A stretch of DNA of 64,000 nucleotides, from assembly GCF_041381155.1 (NCBI RefSeq), contig NC_091137.1, positions 19,513,655-19,577,654 on the forward strand. The letters are read 5' to 3'. The notes beneath the pieces were generated by a model, which was not told the origin of the DNA, made no database searches, and was given only the letters and a program-made list of their open reading frames with translations. The stretch comes from Argopecten irradians (Eukaryota; Mollusca; Bivalvia; Pectinida; Pectinidae). A program made the translations under genes and the position numbers. Positions within the stretch are counted from its first letter, which is position 1, and each line of letters begins with the position of its first letter. Positions 11,601 to 23,260 of this stretch are shown one piece after another.

Positions 11601-12807
11601 GAGTGTGAATATATGAATAAAAACTAAACAGAACATTCTCAAGAACAGAGTGTGAATATATGAATAAAAACTAAACAGCAAATTCGGCTCCGTTATTTCC
11701 ATTAATTGAACTTTTCAACAGTGCATGATTAATTGTTACTGAAACATCTGGCTGCGCCCTTTAAGACCTTGCCTTCAGTCATATTATTTTCTGATACATG
11801 CCGATCTCAAGGAATGTGTTATTTGACAACTTGAAGAATGTCAAACATTGTTGTTACTATAGAAACTATAGCTTATAAATTATCCTGAACACAAGGTTAC
11901 GTATCACTATATACCGAAACGCCATTTTATTGTGTTTTTATTTGATAACAGGTGCACAATTTCATAGGACAATACCCTGCCCCATTACGGACCCTTCATC
12001 TGATGAATGAGTGTAGAATAGCCGGTATCAACCCAGAGTCAATGAAAAGGGAACAACAGAGGTTATGTGACACTCTCCAGGATATCCTGTGGTCTCCAGT
12101 TGGAGAAGGACTTCACACTAAATGTGAACTTGTCTTCTATGATGGTATGTAAGATTTTCGGGCTTCAGGTTTGGTTTTCAAAATGAGAATAGCAACTGTC
12201 ATTATTGCCAATAAATTTCGACATCTAAACGAAATTTCATGTCATATACTATTTGAATGATCAAAACCATTGTGGTGCATGGACTACCTCGCCATTTTCA
12301 ACAGCTGACATTTAAACAGATGAAATCATTATGAACAAAAAATGTCCTAGGGCGATCTGGATTTTTCCAATATTCTTAATGGCATTAGATATTTCTATTT
12401 GTCCACAATTATTTATTTTAGACGACTAACGTCTTTAATCATCCAAGGGAGTTTTAAGAGTCCTGAATAGAACTCCGTGTCATTTATTCATTCTTAATAA
12501 ATGATACATTGTATCACCGTTATTCCATCAGTGACTAGGCATTCTATTCAAATTTTCGAGTACGCATCTGTATCCACAGTATGGATGTTGTAAATTTGCT
12601 AATTTTACTATCTATCTTTTTATAATTTGATCAAGCAATGTTATGATTACTCTTTTCCGTTTAGACACAGATAATGGCGACCTCCAACGACAGCTACTGC
12701 CTAAAATACAAAGTGAATTGAGACTGGAGAATTCATATAAAAAACGTCCTCTAGGGACAGCAGTCCAGAGTGACGTGACTTCCGTAAAGCAACCACGATT
12801 TCAATGA
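8601..12807 (+). CDS. STING: TIR-STING protein, module B (exons 8-13)
   Basis: Second TIR-STING unit, directly downstream of module A. Exons: 8601-8811, 9076-9432, 10460-10630, 10938-11161, 11952-12144, 12665-12807 (TGA 12805-12807). Joined to module A the protein has 779 aa; alone it could start at ATG 8631. The TIR domain has box 1 YDASIVHDSGD, then SSPFKMQ, which places Gln447 where module A has Glu80. The STING domain has NIGYGFAWG and Y566: human S162 is Gly here, Y167 is kept, and the R238 and Y240 positions are not basic or aromatic. KLYLLIP and QYPAPLRTL match the STING core. Exon phases repeat those of module A, and exons 6 and 12 are both 193 nt, so the modules arose by tandem duplication. 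Exon 9 needs a GC donor (AAAG|GCAGGT at 9432/9433) to keep frame. The tail after residue 733 is basic and lacks the TBK1/IRF3 motif. Confidence 0.82.
8872..9005. mobile_element. Short MITE in TIR-STING intron 8
   Basis: The left end TATAAAGACCACC (8872-8884) is mirrored by GGTGATCTTTATA (8993-9005). An internal ATAAAGACCATTTCG repeats the left-end theme. It is non-coding and lies wholly within the intron between exons 8 and 9. Confidence 0.55.
10071..10428. mobile_element. Interspersed repeat, copy 1, with a 150 bp foldback half
   Basis: The left half (10078-10232) is a near-perfect palindrome; one arm reads AGGATTAACTTGAATAG and the other CTATTCAAATTAATCCTT. The right half (10233-10428) is shared with 35418-35704 at high identity and includes AGCCAATCAGAAGCAAC and CAATGAAAATGCTCG. 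The ends TTCAATT and AATTGAA are inverted. It ends about 30 bp before the acceptor of TIR-STING exon 10. Confidence 0.65.
11585..11680. repeat. Short tandem duplication in TIR-STING intron 11
   Basis: A block of about 50 bp containing AGAGTGTGAATATATGAATA appears twice in direct repeat, at about 11598 and 11646. It is local slippage or duplication with no coding effect. Confidence 0.6.
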
Positions 12808-12970
12808 AGCACTTATTACACTCAAAGATGCCTTATAAGATATTCCGACATTTTTTCTGACTAAATCAAAATGCACCTTTAAAGTATTTTTCAATATGCA
12901 TTCCTATTTTTTCATCTTAATTAATAAGAAATATTGTTTGCTAAAACTATGTGCCTAAAACTTTGTCAAA

Positions 12971-13250
12971 CATAGTTTTGTCACTGATGTCCATTGTGTT
13001 ACATAGTTTTGTCACTGATGCCCATTGTGTTATACAGTTTTGTCACTGATGTCCATTGTGTTACACATAGTTTTGTCACTGATGTCCATTGTGTTACATA
13101 GTTTTGTCACTGATGCCCATTGTGTTATACAGTTTTGTCACTGATGCCCATTGTGTTACACAGTTTTGTCACTGATGTCCATTGTGTTACATAGTTTTGT
13201 CACTGATGTCCGTTGTGTTACGACTTTGTCACTGATGTCCGTTGTGTTAC
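12971..13250. repeat. Minisatellite, about 31 bp x 9, 3' of TIR-STING
   Basis: Tandem copies of a unit of about 31 bp containing GTTTTGTCACTGATGTCCAT followed by TGTGTTACATA, with small variants, starting 164 bp after the TIR-STING stop. It could be in the 3' UTR. I saw no protein-coding sense in it. Confidence 0.85.
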
Positions 13251-16200
13251 TATTTCTAAATATTGATTTGGTGCTGTGTTACATACTTTTGTATTGTTTT
13301 GATACTTTAGCGTCTATTTATTAGGTACACACTTTGTTAGTGATATTCGTTTTGTCAGATATTTTGTTATTAATATCCATTGTGCTGCATTATGTCATCA
13401 GGGTGTCATCAATAACACTCAATGTCGTTTCTTTATTGATCATGATTAAAGAAGATCATAATGCTCACCGTATATTTAATTCATTATCCTCATAGTTGCA
13501 TTTCTGTGTTTTGAAATCTTAAAAGTTGATATTTTTTACAATATTTTGTGTTTGCTGAAACCATGACAATGCACTATTTTTGCAGATATACATGTATATC
13601 ATGACATGTTTCCATGTTTTTATCCTGGCCCTGCTGGTATACACCGTCGCAAGTTTGTCATCACTTTCGTTATGTTGTCAAGTTTTAATACTCAGCAAAA
13701 CATTGATCTATGTTCAGTTCTTGTTATGCTTCGTTAGAGAAAAAAATCCTCGGATTGGAAGTCTTGATTAAAGAATGTCAGACATATCTAACACTGGACC
13801 ACAACAGCCTCCACATTAAATAACAGGATCGCGATGTCTTATGTGGATGTGAAAAGCCTTCATGGTTATTATCGAGGTTTTCAACAATTTTATATTGTTG
13901 TGACAGTTCATAACAGGTAATCTATTCTTTTTCCGCCTTTTAAGATTTTAATATCTTTATTTGCTATTTGCCATATTTGATATTGATATTTATTATTTCA
14001 AAGTATTTCTGTGATAAGCATAATTGAAATATTGAAAGCCTTATTTAAGTGATCTTCCAGTAACGATACATTTTTCTTTACTTCTGTTAATGTATATGAT
14101 TATGAGCTTGTTTTTTAAACCCGTGTGTTTCTAAAGTAGAAACTCACCCTAATCACTATCTTTATCTATTCATGTTACTAGGACGTTTATAAATAAAACA
14201 CAAAATCCATTCAACTTTTTGTTGTTGTTTTTATCACAGTGTATTGCATCCTTGAAAATTTAAATAAATGTCATTGCAAAATTGACTCAGTAATTAGTTC
14301 TTAAAATAAGTACATAGTTTTAGGAATGGAGAAAAGTCGTCGGTGTAAAGATACAACTTGAAGTTTAAAAGTTGAGGAAAACGAAAAATCCCGGAAAGTG
14401 CCTTGAAAACACTAGATTTAGATATGACCTTGCGACGTCGTAGATTTGTAGGAGAGTAGTAGAATACAAACAAAGCATTCGTTGTCTGCAGATGTTTTAT
14501 ACTATTATTATATATCTCTTCGCTACATCATAAGATTCTTAAAGATCAGATTAAAATGTTAGAAGATATGAAAATATTATACATCGTTTAGAATATAAGA
14601 AAATGATTGAGACATGACTAACAGGTGTTGATTTTATTGAACATCGTAACACATATTGACTGTGGCCATGATTTGAATTTTTTCCTAAATCTTATCCCAA
14701 ATACCAGTATTATATATTTTTCTTTGTTAATTTTCGACACAGATTTTTCTTTGTTAATTTTCGACACAGATCCTGAGTGAAGTGTCTGCATGACACATGC
14801 TCCCAGGGAGGATCCGACTGAGTGTTCGTGTGATCATCGGGGTGAGATTTCTTATCCTGTCAAATGGTTTGGAATACGATACTACACTTGTCGTCTGCTT
14901 CTCACAAGCCTTTGTAAGTTCAAATATACCATCTGATTCTTATTGGAAATATGACCTACCTAATACGACCTCAATGGATATCGCGGATCTTTATCAATGA
15001 GGGGTATAATACGTGTTAATTTCTGTCAAACGATTACCCTAGTGTATTCCTTGTTGTAGGATCAATAGAGGTGACTTACTGGGTCTGAAGTATACCGCGG
15101 TAAGGTGACACAACACATTCGGCTATAGTCACCTCTACAGGAAGGCAAATACAATAATTTCACCTTCTCCTAAAATACTAATGTTTCACATTTTACAACA
15201 TCATTTATTTGAACAAACTATCCATAAAATATTATATAAAGAACCTAAAGAATTCACAATGCATTCCAATGCCTTACAATTCTATATAGAATTCCACTGA
15301 TTGTTAGTCCACGCTGAATTAAATACTCCACGCTGAATTAAATACTCTGTTTTATGACACGTATTTGTGTCTCTGTGTACTCACAATATCCATTAACGAA
15401 GTCACGATTCCTTTGTTTTCAGAATCTTCAAACGGTTTCATGTATTAAAACCTAAAGACTTGTTGTGATATTGTTTTCAGAAGTACTGAAACGTGTTTTT
15501 TTCAAATTGAATATTGCCTGAAGAACCCTCAGAAGGGTAAACGCTCTTCAACGATTTTGCATGTTTTTGCTTCATCTACTAACATATACATATTTTGTGT
15601 AGTAGATTTACTGACTGTAGTACGGGTGAAAATACATGCTATTCTAAGGAATGAATTATCCAGTTTGTATACGACTCACATAGTAACATCACGATTATAA
15701 CCAAATAATTATTATAATTTGCATGGACCTTATATTTACTTCGACCGTGTTTTATGACCTGGAAAACGTCATGCAATATAATAACATAAAAACGTCATTC
15801 GAGCAAATTTTGATATGATTAAAATCCATGGGAAAAAAGTGTGCATTACAAATTATCGAAATATCATATACACGGATAGATATAACATCTCTTCCGCACG
15901 TATTTAAAAAAAAATAATAAGATCCGACCCGGTGACATTGCTGTTCTTTAAAAATGTACCCGGTACAGAAAGAGATTATAAAGTTAAACACTAAAGAATA
16001 TAATTACAGATTTAATCATCGTCCTATTAAAGGCTCTGCCTTACGTAAAAAGCCCGTTAAAGGTATAGTTAACTATGTCGGACGCAGCACAGATTTTCAC
16101 CCCACATACATCAGAGGGAGCTAGTATTGCCAGATAGCAGAACAAAACACGAACATCGATCGTTGTATAAAATTCACAACATTTTTCACGAGCTATGTAA

Positions 16201-17025
16201 ATCATCCACGATGGTCGGACGTTTACAAGTAGGGTAAGCATTGTCTTGATGATAGAATTGCTTTATCTGGATAATGCTTAGTGTATTATGTAGTCATACA
16301 ATTCTGTTATGGATATTTTAAAAAATGCATGTATTTATTAACGCAATTATTAATGTACCAATGCTGCACGTGATTTGCACGTGGCAAACAAAATATTTAT
16401 ATTTTAGGTATACACGTGGCAAACAAAATATTTATATTTTAGGTATATTGGTTTCTCTTTTTAATGTGATATCTGATTTGTTCAATACACCTTAATATAC
16501 GTTTGATTGTGACCGTTTCATTCTCATTTGAGGTAGTTGGTTGGATTTCCATAGTGGATGCTGTCGGTAAAATAATACACTGGGGACAGATCAGACTATT
16601 GTGTTATTTTGCTTTGTCTGAAATAAAACGCGATTATTAGGTTTTCATATAGGAAAGATAATGCACAAGCTAGAGTGTATTGACATGAAATATTACACAG
16701 AACTAAGTTGGTACGCTCTTCAAATATTCTTGTCCTGGTCGAAATGAAACACAGGGAAATTTTAATTTAAGAAGTAAGTACATCAATAAATAGACACGAG
16801 ATAATCTTTATTAAAACCATATCTCTTGATGACAAGTAACTCTTACTCTACTTGGAAGTTTCTGTACTATTCAATAGCACACTATGGGATTATTCTATCC
16901 CCTGCCAAGGACAAGTTGGTGACCATACATGTGCTTCCCGCACAGATAGAACAGTGAAATCAAGATCATACTAAACTTAATTCCAATCATGAATGTTCTA
17001 ATTTTCTTTTGTATGTTGTTACTAG
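13251..17025. other. Long gap holding the 3' flank of TIR-STING and the unresolved 5' end of FAX
   Basis: No secure gene. A possible FAX first exon is 13834-13916: an ATG opens 27 codons and ends at AACAG|GTAATC in phase 2, the phase the 17026 exon requires; support is phase only. Small direct duplications occur at about 14735-14770 and 16370-16445. A short element with inverted ends around AGAGGTGACT and AGTCACCTCT spans about 15041-15153. Otherwise I see nothing. Confidence 0.35.
15041..15153. mobile_element. Small inverted-end element
   Basis: The left end GTATTCCTTGTTGTAGG with ATAGAGGTGACT is mirrored by AGTCACCTCTACAGGAAGGC and AAATACAA on the right. It is about 113 bp, non-coding and MITE-like. 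Confidence 0.4.
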
Positions 17026-20000
17026 TGAAGGCAACGAAGAGGCTTTGGTCACCCTGTACCAGATAGGCCGGGCGCCTAACTCGCCTAGTCTGACGCCATT
17101 TGCAATCAAACTCGAGACCTACCTCAGAGCAGCTAACATTCCATATAAGGTGAGAACCTAAACAGATAGCGTACGAAACTCCTATTTTGTATTCATTGTT
17201 CATAGTATAAATGAAATATATAGAAATAAAAAATAATTATAGCTAAAAAGATCAGCATTTGTACAAACGATTATGTTTTGTTTTCTTTTGCTAGAAATAG
17301 ATAAGATATGATCACTACCCTGAATAACCATACCTAATTAAACGACGACAATGTCTTCAAGTTAGGAAAACAAAAATGAAAACTGACAGAATGTAAGTAT
17401 TATAAGGAATGTGCTTTTTGTTTATGCTACAAAGACATTTGTTTTCCAATTCGTAACAAAATTGTTTTAGAATGACCACAGCGGTAAGAAAAGTTCAAAA
17501 GGCAAGTTTCCTTGGATCTCCTACAAGGGGAAGCCTGTTGCTGACTCAGAATTTTGTATAGAGTTCCTAAACAAGGAGAGGAATATTGACCTAAACAGTC
17601 ATCTCAGCGAGGAACAGAAAGGAGTGGGGCGAGCACTTCAGAAAATGGTAGAGGAAAACACATACTGGTAGGCTGATTTGCCCACATAGTGGTAGGCCGA
17701 TTTAAACACATACTTGTAGGCTGATTTAAACACATACTGGTAGGCTGATTTAAACACATATTGGTAGGCTGATTTAAAATACCTACTGGTAGGCTGATTT
17801 AAACACAAACTGGTAGGCTGATTTAAAATACATACTGGTAGGCTGATTTAAAATACATACTGGTAGGATACTGGTAGGCTGATTTAAACACATAGTGGTA
17901 GGCTGATTTTAAAATACATACTGGTAGGCTGATATAAAACACATACTGGTAGGCTGATTTAAAATACATACTGGTAGGCTGATTTAAAATACATACTGGT
18001 AGGCTGATTTAAATACATACTGGTAGGCTGATATAAAACACATACTGGTAGGCTGATTTAAACACATACTGGTAGGCTGATTTAAAATACATACTGGTAG
18101 GCTGATTTAAAATACATAGTGGTAGGCTGATTTAAAAATACATACTGGTAGGCTGATTTAAAACACATACTGGTAGGCTGATTTAACTACTGGTAGCTGA
18201 TTTAAATACACTGGTAGGCTGATTTAAACAAATACTGGTAGGCTGATTTAAACACAATATTGGTAGGCTGATATAAAACACATACTGGTAAGCTGATTTA
18301 AACACAAACTGGTAGGCTGATTTAAAACATACTGGTAGGCTGATTTAAAATACATACTGGTAGGCTGATTTAAAATACATACTGGTAGGCTAATTTAAAA
18401 TAACTATTGGTAGGCTGATTTAAACACATATTGGTAGGCTGATATAAAACACATACTGGTAAGCTGATTTAAACACAAACTGGTAGGCTGATTTAAAATA
18501 CCTACTGGTAGACTGATATTAAATACATACTGGTAGGCTGATTTAAAACACATACTGGTAGGCTAATTTAAAATACATACTGGTAGGCTGATTTAAAATA
18601 CATACTGGTAGGCTGATTTAAAACATTGGTAGGCTGATTAAATACATACTGGTAGGCTGATTTAAAACACATACTGGTAGGCTGATTTAAACACATAGGC
18701 TGATTTAAACACATACTGGTAGGGTATGGTAGGCTGATTATAAAACACATACTGGTAGGCTGATTTAAACACAAACTGGTAGGCTGATTTAAAATACATA
18801 CTGGTAGGCTGATTTAAAATACATACTGGTAGGCTGATTTAAAATACATACTGGTAGGCTAATTTAAAATAACTATGGTAGGCTGATATTAAATACATAC
18901 TGGTAGGCTGATATAAACACATACTGGTAGGCTGATTTAAACACATACTGGTAGGCTGATTTAAACACATACTGGTAGGCTGATTTAAAACACATACTGG
19001 TAGGCTGATTTAAAATACATACTGGTAGGCTGATTTAAAAAACTGGTAGGCTATTTAAAAATACTGGTAGGCTGATTTAAAACACATACTGGTAGGCTGA
19101 TTAAAAAACACATACTGGTAGGCTGATTTAAAACACATACTGGTAGCTAATTTAAACACATACTGGTAAGCTAATTTAAAACACATATTGGTAAGCTGAT
19201 TTAAACACATACTGGTAGGCCGATTTTAAAACACATACTGGTAGGCTGATATAAAAAAAACATACTGGTAGGCCGATTAAAAACACATACTGGTAGGCCG
19301 ATTTAAAACACATACTTAGTTAAAACATATGAGGCTGATTTAAACACATACTGGTAGGCTAATTTAAACACATATTGGTAGTTTTATTAAAACTTAAAGT
19401 TATAGGCCGATTTAAACACATATTGGTAGGATGATTTAAAAAATCAATTTGAGCTATTAAACACATACATATACTGCTGCTTGTTTACATTACGAAAAAT
19501 ACGTGTGGGCATCTCTATAAAAACAATAAGCCTTTATACTATTTTTCTGTTTAGGGTTCTGGTTCTAGATCGGTGGTTATATGACAAAACGAATGGCGTT
19601 TGCATCGCCTTTAAGATCCCGAGTATAATGAGATGGCTTCCGCGGAGGAAGTTCGTAGGCTTCGCCAAAAAACAAGGAATTGGGCTTCACAGCAAAGCAG
19701 AAGTCGAACAGATCCTTCGTAAGGACGTTAAAGCTATTTCCGGCTATCTCGGTATGTAAATGTGTTTTGTTGAAAGATCAGAGGTTAAATGGTCGTTTAG
19801 CTTGATACCTTTTGTTGTTAAAACACATGCAACCGTTTGCTTCTTTTAAAAAGTATATCTTATACTCAGAGATCACGGGTACTAAATAAATGTTTACGTT
19901 AGTTATATTCAAAACAAAAAAACCACAATTTGATAGCAATCTATCTTGTAATTCTCAAAATGTATGAAAATTACGGAACATATAATTTTGTTTCTAATTT

Positions 20001-23000
20001 TGCTCCAAAACCTTGCTCAAACAAATAATAATAATAAAACGGGATTGTCTAGTCATACAGTGATAAGATAGACCAGTGTTTGTCGTGGACACATTAGAAA
20101 TTTAAAAAACGGTGAACTGGGTAATTGTTTGATAAAACGCGCACCGCTTATTATTTTTATAAATGGATGTACTTTAAAAGTGGGTATATTTACTTCTGAT
20201 CGTTACTACGAGAACGACATCATACTTTTTGTCCCCTTTAATTGAAGCACTTCAAGCTATACCCTGACCTTGTCAGGCGGAGTAGTGTAAATGAACGATG
20301 AAGTGTCTAATATTAGTAAATATTAAAATGTCTTTGTTTTTACTTTCGATAACAATTCTAAAGTGCATTTAATGGGAACATGATACTTGTCATAGTGCTG
20401 CACGTATTTATGTTCTGATATATATTGTACTGGTATTCGTTCTAAATACCTCAACTATTGTCTATGCACAGGCTCAAAGAAGTTGCTGTTTGGTGACAAG
20501 ATATCTCAATATGACACTGCTGTGTTTGGCCAGTTGGCCGCAATGAAATATGAACCCTTTGGAGGAATGGCCGGTGGAGTTATCGATGGTAATGACTTAA
20601 AGTTGTATTGCTGCTAATTTCACTGTAACGATATGTAACTTAAACATTTGATATTTAAACATTGACATGTATCTTGATGATTTAGCTCCCCAAAAGCATA
20701 TGTCGGCCTATAAGAGAGCCGAAATCTAGGAATCATATATTCCTGGTTTTGAATAAAGCGCCTTCAATCACCGCCATGTTCAGTGACTTCGGGTTTTGTC
20801 GGAGTCCTAATCGTATCACGTGACTGACGTTCGACACGACCTGCACGTGGTGAGCCAGGTAACAAGCGTAAGCACACATGTGTTTGTTTACGTTTTCCTT
20901 CTGGCATATATGAGCAAATCATGCTAGTATATGTCCACAGATTGAGTATTTGAAACATCCAATTTACACATTACCGTAAAATGTTGTGTGTATCAAATAT
21001 TGTAATGTGCGAGCATTATTTTCTTTGTAGATAGAGTCTGATGAGGTCGACCACATATTTTGTGTATGAAAAATTGTTGATATTTTCTCTTGGTTTCTCA
21101 ACTCTCGTTTTACTTCGAGATTGTCGCGACGATGTTCGGAAGAGTTCGGAATGATTCGGCATCTTTCGAGCCTATTTTTCACGTGTACATGTTAAAAAGA
21201 TTTTTTACTTTTATAATTAAAGATACTTCCAGTGCTGCCTTTTTTTATAAAAAGTGGTAAAATTAGAAAGTTTAAACCTCAGGCAGACGGAGAAAAATAT
21301 GTATATCACTTATACAGTTTTCACTATGACAAAAAGAGCGAAAGTTCTAGACCATACAACTTTAAACCATGGTATCTTAGGCCGTTGGTGTATGTAATAA
21401 TACTGATCAGCATTTGTTTTAGGTACACTTAAAACTTACAATAGAAATATTGCAACGTGCATAGTTACATGTGCAAGCTATTGCAAACTTATTTGCCGAT
21501 GTTTAAGATAGATGTATAAATATGGCAAGTTATTTCTTTAGAAATGATTAAAGTAACACTGGATACTGATTGCTGCAAGTAGCATTTTAAGCTGAGTATG
21601 TATTAGTATACATTTAAAGTATGATATTGAGGGATTAGCAAGTTCTCATCTCCCGAGATGACTTACTTTTAAAGTTGTATTGCTGCTAATTTCACTGTAA
21701 CGATATGTAACTTAAACATTTGATTATATTTAAACATTGACATGTATCTTGATGATTTAGCTCCCCAAAAGCATATGTCGGCCTATAAGAGAGCCGAAAT
21801 CTAGGAATCATATATTCCTGGTTTTGAATAAAGCGCCTTCAATCACCGCCATGTTCAGTGACTTCGGGTTTTGTCGGAGTCCTAATCGTATCACGTGACT
21901 GACGTTCGACACGACCTGCACGTGGTGAGCCAGGTAACAAGCGTAAGCACACATGTGTTTGTTTACGTTTTCCTTCTGGCATATATGAGCAAATCATGCT
22001 AGTATATGTCCACAGATTGAGTATTTGAAACATCCAATTTACACATTACCGTAAAATGTTGTGTGTATCAAATATTGTAATGTGCGAGCATTATTTTCTT
22101 TGTAGATAGAGTCTGATGAGGTCGATCACATATTTTGTTTATGAAAAATTGTTGATATTTTCTCTTGGTTTCTCAACTCTCGTTTTACTTCGAGATTGTC
22201 GCGACGATGTTCGGAAGAGTTCGGAATGATTCGGCATCTTTCGAGCCTATTTTTCACGTGTACATGTTAAAAAGATTTTTTACTTTTATAATTAAAGATA
22301 CTTCCAGTGCTGCCTTTTTTTATAAAAAGTGGTAAAATTAGAAAGTTTAAACCTCAGGCAGACGGAGAAAAATATGTATATCACTTATACAGTTTTCACT
22401 ATGACAAAAAGAGCGAAAGTTCTAGACCATACAACTTTAAACCATGGTATCTTAGGCCGTTGGTGTATGTAATAATACTGATCAGCATTTGTTTTAGGTA
22501 CACTTAAAACTTACAATAGAAATATTGCAACGTGCATAGTTACATGTGCAAGCTATTGCAAACTTATTTGCCGATGTTTAAGATAGATGTATAAATATGG
22601 CAAGTTATTTCTTTAGAAATGATTAAAGTAACACTGGATACTGATTGCTGCAAGTAGCATTTTAAGCTGAGTATGTATTAGTGTACATTTAAAGTATGAT
22701 ATTGAGGGATTAGCAAGTTCTCATCTCCCGAGACTTGTCTTTTCAAGAGGTGAAGCCCGGGAAAAATGGATTAGTCCGAAGGAAACTAGAGACTTGCTTG
22801 CTATCTACCCCAATCCAATAATTTAACTGTTTTAACATACAGATACTGTAATAATTAAAGGCAATGATTTTACCAGAAGATTAATTTGTCTCATACACTA
22901 TATTCATGTTCTACAAATTCAATGATCAATATAATAAGAAATTGAAAAAAAAAGAATTTTAATATAAAATGTCCTTTTTATGTCTTTTTTGGTTTGCTTC

Positions 23001-23260
23001 TATTTGATCTGATATGATTTCCCAATAATTCAACATTTTTATCACTAACAATTAAAGTTAGGCATTATTCTGGAAAAATAGTGTTGTATAACGAACTACG
23101 TTTATAGCGAATTGATTCTTTTGTCACCTCACCATTGATTCTGTCTCTTTACGTAGAGTTTCCAGTTGTGTGTGCCTACCTTGACCGCATTAAGACTGAG
23201 TTATGGCCTGATTGGGAAGAGTGTAATACAGGTGGAGGTACTAGACAGGCAACCAAGTAG
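17026..23260 (+). CDS. FAXC: Failed-axon-connections (FAX/FAXC) homologue, 5' exon(s) unresolved
   Basis: Metaxin/GST-like protein; the fly gene acts in axon development and the vertebrate one is FAXC. Exons found: 17026-17149, 17471-17667, 19555-19751, 20472-20588, 23157-23260 (TAG 23258-23260), all phase-consistent and coding about 246 aa. The thioredoxin-like N domain has VTLYQIGRAPNSPSLTPFAI and KLETYLRAANIPY, then GKFPWISYKGK. The C domain has LLFGDKISQYDTAVFGQLAA and ends in PVVCAYLDRIKTELWPDW, the usual FAX tail. The first listed exon starts in phase 2, so at least one 5' coding exon is missing; human FAXC has an N-terminal membrane segment before this region. A polyadenylation signal AATAAA lies at 23392-23397. 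Two introns carry repeats, described separately. It shares its strand with TIR-STING but shows no functional link. Confidence 0.88.
17658..19440 (+). repeat. Intronic minisatellite built on the FAX exon end and 5' splice site
   Basis: Roughly 65-70 copies of a unit of about 26 bp with the core CATACTGGTAGGCTGATTTA. The first unit is the exon itself: coding ends ...ACA TAC TG at 17667 and the intron starts GTAGGC. Every unit therefore repeats the last exon bases, the donor GT and the first intron bases. Length variants add or drop A residues. Minus-strand open frames here (for example 18568-18774) are repeat shadows. Confidence 0.92.
20591..22733. repeat. Recent tandem duplication, about 1,075 bp x 2, in a FAX intron
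   Basis: The block starting at 20591, three bases inside the intron after the exon ending 20588, is repeated from about 21660 to 22733. The copies differ at only a few bases and a small indel near 20653/21725. Each holds a CACGTGACTGACGTTCGACA segment and mirror-image short open frames that match no known protein. High identity implies a young duplication, or an allelic or assembly artefact. Confidence 0.9.

Noticed and set aside
17658-19440. CRISPR-like array (many short regular repeats)
   Set aside because: Repeats are contiguous with no unique spacers, lie in an animal gene intron, and no cas genes are present.
20764-22507. Paired identical frames (64 aa minus, 66 aa plus) as duplicated genes
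   Set aside because: They are carried by the 1.07 kb intronic duplication, match no family and lack splice context.
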